Assembly (NCBI GenBank): GCA_019925795.1
Contig: CM034304.1
Location: 13,570,720 to 13,634,719, forward strand
Direction of reading: 5' to 3'
Source of the DNA: Dendrobium chrysotoxum
Lineage: Eukaryota; Streptophyta; Magnoliopsida; Asparagales; Orchidaceae
DNA: 64,000 nucleotides
Positions 1-9,883 of the stretch are shown in pieces. A program made the translations under genes and the position numbers. A model generated the notes under the pieces. The model was not told the origin of the DNA, searched no databases, and saw only the letters and a program-made list of their open reading frames with translations. The stretch's first letter is position 1, and the number at the start of each line of letters is the position of its first letter.

Positions 1-408
1 GAGAAGTCATCTGAATGACCTTTGACAAAAAGAATCGTATAGTACGAAGAGGTGTTCGTACAGTATGATAGGCAATAATGTTCGTACCGGCCGAGTTTAA
101 ATTCATCCTAATCCATTTGACACGTGGATCGTACCGTACGATGGTGAGTCGTACAGTACGATAGGTATAAGACATGAAAGATCTAGACCGTGAATGGGAG
201 TGGACGACTGAGATTGGAGTGATTTGAATATTATCGTACAGTACGATATTGGATCGTACAGTACGATTGTCAGAGAAATTCAAGGTTTGTGAGCAGCAAG
301 GTAAGAGGATCAGTAAACCATTTTTTTTCCATTATTATTTTTTTTTATTTTTTTTGTTTTTTTTGTTTTTAAACAAACTAATCATAACAAACACACAAAT
401 TTTTTTTT
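1..408 (-). other. Element D 3' untranslated region with palindrome pairs
   Basis: This stretch follows the RNase H stop and has no coding potential. It contains perfect 15-bp odd-centred palindromes ATCGTACAGTACGAT at 233-247 and 253-267, a further pair around 130-165 and degraded half-sites near 30-75. The same motif family fills the LTR of this element. T-rich runs lie at 320-410. Confidence 0.7.
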
Positions 409-1818
409 TTAGGCTTGAATGTCTATGACACCTAATTTTATTCTTAAAGTGCTAAATGTGTCATAATCTAATAGTTTTGTGAAAATGTCAGCCAATTGAT
501 CTTTAGTAGCAACATGGTGCAGTTCAATATCTCCTTTGGCTATGTGATCTCTAATGAAATGATGACTAATGTCTATATGTTTTATTCGTGAATGTTGAAT
601 TGGATTTTTGGTTATGCAAATAGCACTGGTGTTGTCACACATGATTGGAATGGTTCCTACAGGTAGTCCTAGATCTAACAGTTGTTGTTTTAACCACAAA
701 ACTTGTGCAATACAGCTACCTACCGCTATATATTCTTCTTCGGCTGTTGATAGGGCTACCGAATTCTATTTTTTACTGGACCATGAAACTAATGAATATC
801 CAATGAATTGGCAAGTATGAGAAGTGCTTTTTCTATCTACCCTACATCCTACAGAGTCTGAATCTGAGTACCCTAAGATTTCAAAAGTAGTGCTGTGTTT
901 AGGATACCAAATTCCTAAGTTTGAGGTGCCTAGTAGATATCTAAGAATTCTTTTGACAGCAGTCATGTGAGATTCTTTCGGGTCAGCTTGAAAGCGGGCA
1001 CAAAGACACACACTAAACATTATGTCTGGTCTACTGGCAGTCAAGTAGAGTCGCGATCCAATTATTCCCCTATACCTCTTTTGATCTACAAACTTCCCAC
1101 TGGGATCTTTATCCAATTGAATGTTAGAGCTCATGGGTGTATTCATAGCCTTAGCATTATCCATTTCATATTTTTTCAAAATATCATTTATGTACTTAGA
1201 TTGGCTAAGGAACGTTCCACCTTCCGTTTGTTTTACACTAAATCCAAGGAAGTAACTAAGTTCTCCCATCATACTCATTTCAAACTCATCACTCATTATT
1301 TTTGAAAATTCATTACATAAGCTTTTCTTCATCGATCCAAACAAGATGTCATCTACATAAATCTGAATAATGAGTACCTCAACTCCTACCTTCTTCAAGA
1401 ATAAGGTGGTGTCCACACTACCCTTAACAAAGCCTCTATCTAGTAGGAACATACTAAGTCTTTCATACCAGGCTGTAGGTGCTTATTTTAACCAGTATAG
1501 TACCTTTTTCAGTTTGAACACGTGGTTTGGAAATTGTGAGTTTTCAAACCCCGGAGGTTGCTCCACATAAACATCTTCCTTGATTACCCCGTTCAGAAAG
1601 GCACTCTTGACATCCATTTGATACAGCTTAAAATCCCTAAAATAAGCAAAGGCTAACAGTACCCTGATGGCTTCTAGTCTAGCTACCGGAGAAAAGGTTT
1701 CTTCAAAATCTATTCCTTCAATTTTTTTATACCCCTTTGCTACTAACCTAGCCTTGTTTCTCACTACTATTCCAGAGTCATTCATCTTATTTTTAAAGAC
1801 CCATTTAGTTCCAACCAC
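409..1818 (-). pseudogene. Element D reverse transcriptase and RNase H (copia pol C-terminal part), frameshifted
   Basis: On the minus strand three conceptual segments join in order. 1818-1483 holds the RT N-terminal part (TKWVFKNKM, RLVAKGY, FSPVARLEAIR, DVKSAFLNG). 1452-766 holds the catalytic YVDDILFGS, the thumb (ELSYFLG, SRPDIMFSV) and the start of RNase H (DSDSVGCRVDRKSTS, VSWSSKK). 699-409 holds the RNase H C-terminal part (CDNTSAICITKNP, HIDISHHFIRD, ADIFTK). The YxDD motif is intact. Breaks lie near 1452-1483 and 700-765. In a live element this would copy genomic RNA into cDNA within the virus-like particle. It lies directly downstream of integrase, the copia order. Decay is modest, so D is a comparatively recent insertion. 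Confidence 0.92.
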
Positions 1819-3421
1819 ACTTTGTTCTTTAGGTCTTTTGACTAATTCCTATACATCATTCTTAACGAATTGGTTCAACTCTTCTTACATTGCTAGGATC
1901 CAAAATTCATCTCCTAAGGCTTGATCTATATTCGTGGGTTCAATCATAGATATGAATGCAGAATGACTAACCTATTTCTTAAGTCCATGCCTAGTTTTTA
2001 CCCCTTCTGATGGGTCTCCTAAAATCAGTTCTCTAGGATGATTAGAAGAAAATTTCTAATCTCTAGGCAGATGTTTCTGAGGTTTCGCTCTAGTCTCTAT
2101 GGTAATGGTTTCTACTCCCCGTATAACCTCAACTTCTTCTTCTTCATGATTAGATTCAGAGGTCTTATTGGATTCATCAAATACCACATGGGTGGACTCT
2201 TCTACTACTAGGGTTCTCTTATTGAATATTCTATAGGCTTTACCTACAGATGAGTAGCCTAGGAAAACCCCTTCATCAGATTTAGGATCGAACTTTCCTA
2301 AGGGTGACTTGCCATTGATTAGGATGAAGCATTTACAATGAAAATATGTAAGTGGGAAAGATTGGGTGTCCTACCCTTAAGCAACTCATAGGGTGTCTTA
2401 CTATTTTGGATCTAACATTTACCCTATTTAACACATAGCACGCGGTATTCACTACTTCTGCCCAAAAATATCTAGGAAGAGTGTATTCAGCTAACATAGC
2501 CCTAGCAGCTTCAACTAAAGTTCTATTCTTTCTTTCTGCTATTCCATTTTGCTGAGGAGTTCTAGGAGCAAAGAAATTATGTTCTATTCCAACATCTTTA
2601 CAAAATGATTCAAATTTATCATTCTCAAATTCCCCACCGTGATCACTATAAATTGTTAAAATTATACATCTTAATTTCCTTTGAATCTAAGTGGAGAAAA
2701 TTCTAAACTCTTCAAATGACTCACTCTTATGAGCTAGAAATTTCACCCAAGTAAACCTAGAGTAGTCATCCACTATTACAAACCCATATAACTTCCCTCA
2801 TAGGCTGGCTGTACTAGCAGGTCCGAACAGGTCCATGTGGAGAGTTTCTAGTGGCCTAGTGGTGTTGATATCCTTGATTACATGAAATAAAGATTTAACT
2901 TGTTTTCCTAATTGGCAGGCATCACAATGATGATCCTTAGTAAAGTCTAACTTTGGTATGCCTCTAAATAAGTCTTTCTGAGTGATGTTCCTAAGTGTTT
3001 TCATACTAGCATGGCATAGTCTCCTATGCCATAACCAAGAGTCATCAGCTATTATTTTCAGACACAAAGAGTTTGAGTTTTCAATGCAGTTTAAATCTAA
3101 CATGTAAACATTATTTATGCATTTTCCTTCTAACACAAGTGTATCATTTAAGCTAATCATGCATTTATTAGAAAGAAATTTTATGTCAAAGCCCTTGTCA
3201 CATAGTTGACTTATACTTAAAAGATTATGCTTTAAACCATCAACTAAAAGTACATTCTCAATAATCAAATTCTTCGTGTTTCCAATGATACCTGAGCCCA
3301 CCACTTTCCTGGTGGTGTTGTCTCCCAAAGTTACCTTGCCTCCTGACCTGGCCTCCAGTGTTACGAACTGCTTCATGTCTCCAGTCATGTATCTCGAGCA
3401 GCCACTGTCCAGGTACCACAT
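1819..3421 (-). pseudogene. Element D protease and integrase (copia pol N-terminal part), interrupted
   Basis: The minus-strand frame from 3421 opens with the aspartic-protease active-site motif (DSGCSRYMTG) and continues through a GAG-pre-integrase region with the His/Cys zinc-binding pattern (WHRRLCHASM, CDACQLGK) to 2798. The integrase core then follows: the first catalytic Asp in VDDYSRFTW, the second in SDHGGEF, and the Glu in QNGIAERKN. An in-frame TAG at about 2697 replaces the Trp codon (TGG) expected at that place in the family. Further frameshifts lie between about 2350 and 1820, where the integrase C-terminal part and linker are only fragmentary. The three catalytic residues D, D and E are all readable. 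Confidence 0.88.
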
Positions 3422-3463
3422 GCTCTTACTAGGTCTTTTGTGAGAGCATTCCTATAATGTCAA

Positions 3464-5280
3464 TCACAGGTTAGCTTTGGGAACCCAAGTGAGTTTGGGT
3501 TCAACCCTATGCTTATATGAATGAAATGTATGCATGTTATACTTTGATGAATGCGCTTTAGGTCTCCACACTAGATGTGTCCTATGATGAATTGTGTAAG
3601 TGCGAGCTATGTGACCTAGCATGCCACAAGAGTAACACCTAACACCGGGAAATGGGTTCACTAATCTACGGGGGTTGTAGTGTCTATTTTTGGGTTTGGA
3701 TGATGCATGCTGCGCAGGTTTTGAATGAGATGGTTCACATGGTAGAGGCTGAAAAAACTCAACAAACGTTGGAGATTTTTTATTATTTTCGAATGCATGA
3801 AGTTTTTTATTTAAAAATTTGTTCTCTTGGTTAAGACTTGCATATTCAAATCTCAATGTATGCTCACTACTACTTAGTTCCCCTACTAGTTCTTCTAGTT
3901 CCTTAAATGCATTCTCTAGTTCAACATGTGATGATTTCAAGATATCATGTGCAGTGGTTAACTCAATATGCTTCTTGTTTAATGCATCATATTCATCAAG
4001 CAAAGACATATGATCTTTATCCAAGTCAAAAAAATTCTTAACTACACTAGCATGCTCCTTTTGTAAAGTACTAAACTCAGTATTAAGACTAACATGCTTT
4101 TTCTTTAACTTTCTATATGAGTCATGGATTTTTTTTAGAAATAATAAGCAGTTCATCGTAAGACAGTTGACATACCTCATCTTGATCTGATTGATCAAGA
4201 TTATCATTAGTCATAAGACATAGATTCGTTACCTCCTCCTCTGCTTCTTTTTTCGATGATTCTGAGGCAGAGTCGGCCCAAAATGCTTTTTGTGTCTTAA
4301 ATTTGCCCTTCTTGAACTTTGATCTTTCCTCACCCTTTTCCTTGGTTTGATGAGTCTTGATGTTGGGGCAATCAGCTCGGAGATGAACGGGTTTCCTGCA
4401 CTCAAAGAAAATTGTGTCAGATGCAACTTTAGTATGCTTTGAGCTTTTACCTTTGTTCCAATTGCTTTGATGACGGCGCTGCTTTCTTTTCAGAAAATTT
4501 TTGTACTGACGAGTCATCAAGGCAATGTCGTCATCTTCCTCCGCTGCTGAGCTGTCACTTTCAGAATGGTTTGCTTTTAAAGCCACCGTTCGCTCCTTCT
4601 TCTTTTCACCTACATCACTTTGTCGTTGACTCACTCCTTGCTCGTAGGCAATGAGTGACCCAAGTAAATTATCAATAGAATAAACGTTCAGGTCTTTTGA
4701 CTCAGTTATTACAGTGATTTTAGCATCATACGAGCTAGGCAAACATCACAGTATTTTATTTACTTTTCTGAGTTAGACAACTCTTCCCTAAAGCATGCAG
4801 AGATATTACAATCTGGGTGAATTGAGTGTACATGTCAGATATAGTTTCACTAGATTTCATGCGGAATAGTTCATAATCATGTAGCAGCATGTTCAACCTA
4901 GATTGTTTGACCTCACTAGTTCCTTCGTATGTGATACACAGTTTGTCCCAAATTTGCTTACCAGTAGTACAAGTTGATACTCGTATATAGTCTTCTGATT
5001 TTAATGCGCAAAAGAAATAATTTAGATATTTAGCATTTAACTGTGTAAGTTCTCTATCCTCAATGCTCCATTCATTAAATGATAGTTCAGTTTTAATTCC
5101 ATTCAACAAACGAAATGGTGCAGAATAACCTTCTTGGACCAACATCCACATACGATAGTCTAGAGACTGTAAAAATGTAGACATGCATATTTTCCAGAAA
5201 TCAAATGGTATATTATCAAATAAAGGTGGACGTGTTATAGAATAACCCTCCGCAGTGTTACGGTTACCAAATTGAGCCAT
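3464..5280 (-). pseudogene. Element D gag, three out-of-frame segments
   Basis: Gag starts at the ATG complementary to 5278-5280 (MAQFGN...), 46 bp past the primer-binding site. 5280-4756 is a UBN2-like copia gag domain (FDFWK, LNAKYLNYFFCAL, KQIWDKL, SRLNMLLHDYE). 4742-4122 has a basic linker and a first zinc-knuckle-like motif with its leading Cys replaced (FECRKPVHLRADC). 4207-3464 is a heptad-rich coiled coil (repeated KKH, SLL, ELxxAxxxL patterns), followed by a second CCHC-like motif (CYSCGMLGHIARTY, last Cys replaced by Tyr). Gag would form the cytoplasmic particle and bind RNA. Two frameshifts, the second in a homopolymeric A run, separate the parts. Confidence 0.88.
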
Positions 5281-5325
5281 GGATCTAACGTTTCTAGGTT
5301 TTCTAAAACACTATTTTGAAACCCC

Positions 5326-5337
5326 GCTCTGATACCA
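5326..5337 (-). promoter_or_regulatory. Element D primer-binding site
   Basis: The minus strand reads TGGTATCAGAGC, the usual copia primer-binding site complementary to the 3' end of initiator methionine tRNA. It sits two bases inside the 5' LTR edge, and this fixes the LTR boundary. Confidence 0.93.
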
Positions 5338-6111
5338 CTTCAAAGTACGAGATGCGCCAAGAGGGGGGTGAATTGGTATTTTAAAAAATCAATCCTAAAC
5401 AAGAGTTCTATTTTTTATATATTTTAAACGATAACTCAACGAATAACGTACGGAAGCAAGTACATCGTTCACAACGATAATATTGGTAATTCAATTGTAG
5501 CTTTCACAATACAAGATTTAAATCATAATTTTCACCAAGCAATTTAATGTACTAATTAAGAGCATGAAAAGTAAAGTACGGTAAAATTGAAAAAACACAC
5601 CAGAGATTTTTATAGTGGTTCGGTCACTTGACCTATGTCCACTCCCCGGAGTCCTCTACTCCAGGATTTGCACTAGTAAAAGTTGACTCTCCTTTTGCTC
5701 CCACAGCAAGGCAGAGAAGCCTTTACAATACTCACTTTCACCTCCCTCGGTGCGGCGGAATACCAAACGCTATGTCACCCTCCTGGTGACGGCAGCGGAC
5801 CTTCTCCTTTTTCTCCCTCCTGGAGATGGTAGAGTACCTTGACGATGTTGATCTTGAAGTGACTCTTCCCTCGAGAACTTTCCCGAGACTCCCCAAAGCC
5901 ACAAGAGGAGCAAAGCATGCAGCTAGCTTGGAGCCACCGTGTGATCCCCTCACACTACTTCTCCCTTACGCTCAAGCTCACCTTCGCCTTCCTCTCATAA
6001 GCCCTGGATCTCTCCGAGGAAAAACTTCTCTCTCACGATTCCCATTCTTCCCTCAAAGCCTCTCACAGCAAGAGGATAGACTAATAATAACTTATAAAAA
6101 ATTTTAAGTTA

Positions 6112-6119
6112 TTTTTATA
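6112..6119 (-). promoter_or_regulatory. Candidate TATA box of element D LTR
   Basis: The minus strand reads TATAAAAA at the junction between the palindrome-rich U3 and the CT-rich transcribed part. Its place, just after a GAAGCC-like segment, matches the TATA-like sites in the LTRs of C and B. Confidence 0.5.
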
Positions 6120-6331
6120 TCAGGCTTCAGAAAACCCTAAAGATTTTAACTTTTGTATTTCTGTTCGTACAGTACAATATATAATCATACAGTATGATCA
6201 GTTCAAGTACAGCTCCGTCCAGTACGAGCACAGACAAATAGTTATCGAAGTTTATACATATCGTACTGTATGATATGTATATCATTCAGAACGATAGAGG
6301 TGATTCGTACTGTTCGTACAGGACGATCTGT

Positions 6332-6629
6332 GGGACGATCCCTGGGATGAAAAAATTCGTCTCTGCTAGTCGTCCAGCACTCCACTAGTCGTACAGTATG
6401 ATTAGTTTGTTTCAGGATATCTTCCTGTACGACATGAATATCGTCTAGGATGAATAGAATAAAAAATCTTGGTTTCATCTGGGACGATCCCTGGGATGAA
6501 AAAATTCATCTCTACCAGTCGTCCAGTACTCCACCATTCGTACATTATGATTAGTTCATTTCAGGATAACGTCTTGTACGATACGAATATGGTCTAGGAC
6601 GAACAGAACAAAAAACCTTGATTTCGTCT
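6332..6629. repeat. Approximately 149-bp tandem duplication inside D LTR
   Basis: The block beginning GGGACGATCCCTGGGATGA at about 6332 recurs at 6481 with the same order of internal motifs (AAAAAATTC, GTCCAG, ACTCCAC, ATTAGTT, TTCAGGATA). A third partial start is seen near 6630. The duplicated unit is itself built of half-palindromes of the LTR motif. Confidence 0.75.
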
Positions 6630-7310
6630 GGTACGATCGAAGGGACGAATGTAATCGTCTCTGTCTATCGTACGGTATAATATATCATCGTATAGTACGA
6701 TCGACATTAAATAAGAAACCAACGTTTATTTCCTGATTACGGGAGATAACTTTGGTAAGTATTCAATTAATCGTACAGTATGATCATCATCGTACAGTAC
6801 GATTAGTTCAAGAAATCAAAATTAAGAACTTACCAAACTTATTCTAGCGGCTAGGGTTTCTCAATTGTATCTTATCGAACAGTACAATAAGGATCGTATA
6901 GTACGATTAGATTACAAAGTTTATCATCAAAAAAAATAGCCGTTAGCCTGAGTATTATTAATTAATCATATAGTACGATTTTAAATCATACAGTATGATA
7001 TTCTTAAAAAAAAATTTAAACATTTAAAAGACATCTCCCCCTGTATGTGTGCATGGTTGCTCCTTTCACATACATGCTTCTGTGGCAGACTCAAGAAAAT
7101 AAAAATAAAGAAATAAAAATTACAGACTTTTCAACATCCTATTCTACCCGGTTTGAGTCTCCAGTAATCTTGAGCAGTGTGCATCTGACCTGAAATGTTA
7201 GTGCTCATATACAAGGATAAGCATTTGTAATCTAAAGAAAGTCCATATGGATTCAGTAAGTATTAGTTGTCACCATCAAAATTAAGTGCTCGGGATCCTG
7301 GATTTCAACA

Positions 7311-7989
7311 TTATCCTCTACCATGTGATAACCAAAATATTGGTTTTGGACTTCTTAGAAAATTATTCCTTTGAAATTATCCCATCTACCCTTCCCCTTT
7401 TCCTCACATCCCTATATATTTGTGTGTCAGAGTATTATTGAGATGACTTTTCTTCTGATTGTCCTACTGCAGGCATATGTGCCGGGTAGACATCAGACTT
7501 TACTTGATTGAGAGAGCCCGATAGAGTCCCTAAGAGGCATTCCTCACCACTCCTTTTTCTCTGATTGTCTTATTATGATCAGGCAGGCATTAGACCCTGA
7601 CTCTTTACTCACTATTTTGAGTGAGTATTGAGTCACTCCTCATTTTCTAGTTAGGCATATGTTGAGCCTTACCCGATCAAGAGAGAGCCTGATAGAGTCT
7701 CTGGGAGGCATTCCTCACCACCCCCTTACCCTGATTATCCTATTAAGACTAGGCAGACATTAGATTTCATGGCTTCTTTGCTTTGTTGAGGTCAGGAAAA
7801 GTATTGAGTCACCTAAATCCATTGTTCCGATAGGATCAGGAGGATGCATGATCCTTCCACCTTCTATCTTGTCGAGCCGCTATGGTCAGGCAAGTAGTTG
7901 ATTTACTTACTTATGAGGTTGAGAGAGCCCGATAGAGTCCCCGGGAGGCATTCCTCACCACTCCTTTTCCCTGATTGTCCTGTTGAGAC
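7311..7989. repeat. Left part of a ~240-bp tandem repeat array, with ~150 bp of unassigned flank
   Basis: 7311-7457 shows nothing recognisable. From about 7458 a degenerate monomer recurs, marked by GAGAGAGCCCGATAGAGTC and GGCATTCCTCACCA at about 7510, 7680 and 7920. The array stops at 7989, where element A begins, and resumes at 18200. Such arrays are often found upstream of the 3' LTR in Tat/Ogre elements. Here it could be the tail of an old plus-strand element whose 3' LTR is F1, which is an inference. Confidence 0.75.
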
Positions 7990-9827
7990 TATTATAAATA
8001 TAGATTTAAGGATTATAATTTTAATGATAATAAACATTTCAGTATTTTATTTTAATTGGCTAATATCTTAGGTATAAAAGATCAAATATAATTCAAGCCA
8101 ACTTAAGATCGAGTCCACATATGTTTAATTATAATTTTTCTCTTTCTTGAGTCAAATATAATGTAATTGATCCCCTAGCTAAGTAACCTTGCACACACAC
8201 ACTCATGGGGAGAGTTTTAGTGAGTTAGAGTTTCTGTTTCAAATTTTATTCAAATTATCCTGGATTATATTCATATCGTCCTGGACGATCCAGTGAAAAT
8301 AAAAATCCTAATTAGGTTGACCATATTAAGTTAGTTTAATTAAGCAGATCGTCCTAGACGATAGATCCATCGTATAGGACAATATGCTTAAATCAAAATT
8401 TCTTAGCTGCTAGACTGAGTTAGGAAAGTTTTTATTTTTAGAAATTTGGTCTGATCGTCTTGGATGATATGTGTATCATCCTGGATGATCCTTTATAATC
8501 ATGCCTAAATTAGTCTAATGATTAAGAAAAATAATTAATATTTGATTGATACGATCATATCATCCTGGATGATTGAAATATCATCCTGGATGATATATAA
8601 AAAATCCTCATTGTCCAAATGACTTCACCTGGTTGACCCGTACAAAGTGCTGGACTATATAAGCCTATTTGTACTAATCGTTTAGGATGATATAAATATT
8701 ATCCCGGACGATCAAGTCATTTTCAATCGTGCAGCATATTTGTGTAGGACGATCCGAACAATGTGTAGGATAATTTTAGTCATTTTTGAACTAATCTTAC
8801 GGGACGATAGGCATATCATCCCGGACGATCAAGTCTTTTTCTGCAGATCATCCAACATTTTCTCCTAGATGACACGAACAATCCTTAGGATGATTTTCCC
8901 GGGTTGAACTAATCATCCAGAATGATCGCAGGATCGTCCCAGACAATCTAAATAAAATATGTCTTCTAATCATCCAGAGAAGCCAGATCGTCCAGGCCAA
9001 TTGGTGAAGATTTACACTGATAGTATAGGACGATCCTTCGATCGTCCTGGATGATCTTTGACGATAAGTTGAATTTTAGGGCAATTTTTGTGCCGTTCTA
9101 TTTAAACCTTTTTATTTGTAATTGAAAAAACTTTTTACCAAAGTCCTTTTCCTGAGAGAGCTTTGAGAGGGAGAGGGAGAGCTTGGGAGAGAGAGAGAAT
9201 CTTATGAGGGGGAGTTTGTGAGGTGTTCACAAAGGTTACCTCAAGCAAGGATTCAAGTCATCTTCTCCGGTCATCATCTCTTATCCCGTGGTGTCTCTGT
9301 GGGAAGGATCATCAGCAAGAAGTCAAGGTTCTCTGCCTGCTTCAGGAGGAAGTAAAAAAAGGTAAGGTTCTCTGCCTGCTTCAGGAGGAAGCGAAAGGAG
9401 TTTGGGTTCTCTGCTTGCTTCAGGAGGAAGCAAAAGAAGTCTAGTTTTCTTCCTCATCAAGTTGGTGAAAAGGAGTTGTGTAAAGGCTTCTCTGCCTAAC
9501 TGTGAGAGCAAAAGGAGAGTCACTGATTTGAGTAGTGCAATACCTGGAGGCAAGGCTCCAGGAGTGGACGTAGGTCAAGTTGACCGAACCACTATAAAAT
9601 CTGATGTGTTCTTTCTGATCATTTTTTGCACTTTATTTTTCTATTGTTATCTGGTTGGGTGAAATCTTTGATTAATCTTTTTATTATTGTGTTTATTTAT
9701 TTCTGCTGCAAATTATAAAAAAGATCTTTTTTGTGGTTAAAGAAGTTTTTAAAACTACCAATTCACCCCCCCTCTTGGTTAGCCTCGGGCTAGTTTATAA
9801 GGGCTTAACATCCCTATCGAACTTTTA
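7990..9827 (+). repeat. Element A 5' LTR (1838 bp)
   Basis: The start aligns with the B LTR terminus after transitions, and the end (..AACTTTTA) abuts the primer-binding site. U3 contains about nine pairs of 15-bp palindromes between 8254 and 9065, each pair at a 21-bp period (for example 8254-8268 with 8275-8289). A CA repeat followed by GGGGAGAG lies at 8191-8216. The transcribed part after about 9130 is rich in GAGAG and holds three GCTTC-5 nt-GAAGC hairpins (9339-9353, 9378-9392, 9417-9431) and a conserved terminal hairpin near 9486-9520. There is no protein-coding evidence. Confidence 0.93.
9099..9106 (+). promoter_or_regulatory. Candidate TATA box, element A 5' LTR
   Basis: TATTTAAA lies at the end of the palindrome-rich U3, where B has TATAAAA at the corresponding place. 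The corresponding site in the 3' LTR is at 17469-17476. Confidence 0.5.
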
Positions 9828-9829
9828 AG

Positions 9830-9841
9830 TGGTATTAGAGA
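9830..9841 (+). promoter_or_regulatory. Element A primer-binding site (mutated)
   Basis: TGGTATTAGAGA stands two bases after the LTR edge. It differs from the canonical TGGTATCAGAGC by a C-to-T transition and a change of the last base. Confidence 0.88.
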
Positions 9842-9883
9842 CAGATTCAAAAATTAAGTTTAAAAACTTTTAAATTTTGATCC

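Larger units (their letters stand above)
1..7310 (-). mobile_element. Element D: Ty1/copia LTR retrotransposon (SIRE/Maximus-like), 3' LTR outside window
   Basis: This minus-strand copia element reads from its 5' LTR (7310 down to 5340) through the primer-binding site, gag, protease, integrase, reverse transcriptase and RNase H. It ends in 3' untranslated sequence at the window start. The pol order PR-IN-RT-RH is diagnostic of Ty1/copia. A long gag with a coiled coil and two zinc-knuckle-like motifs suggests the SIRE/Maximus lineage, which is an inference. The pol motifs are better preserved than in element A, but several frameshifts and an in-frame TAG in integrase mean this copy cannot encode a polyprotein. 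The bases just outside the 5' LTR are TTATC (7311-7315). The matching duplication would lie before position 1 and cannot be checked. Confidence 0.93.
5340..7310 (-). repeat. Element D 5' LTR (1971 bp)
   Basis: The LTR begins (minus strand) TGTTGAAATCC at 7310 and ends at 5340 immediately before the primer-binding site. The last two bases read GA rather than the usual CA. Homology to the LTR of element C is visible in the U3 start, in the CA-rich/GGGGGAG tract (about 7035-7060) and at the 3' end. The U3 part (about 6160-7015) is filled with ATCGTAC-N-GTACGAT palindromes, mostly in pairs. The transcribed 3' part (about 5640-6080) has short hairpins. Only one LTR is in the window, so within-element divergence cannot be judged. 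Confidence 0.85.

Noticed and set aside
8254..9065. CRISPR-like repeat/spacer appearance of the palindrome arrays
   Set aside because: The context is a plant LTR with eukaryotic elements. Spacers are 6 bp, repeats are degenerate 15-mers, and no cas genes exist.
9223..9444. Open frame with repeated VLCLLQEE peptide units in the A LTR
   Set aside because: It is a by-product of the tandem hairpin units in the LTR leader. The opposite strand is equally open there, and the frame is not kept in the other LTR.
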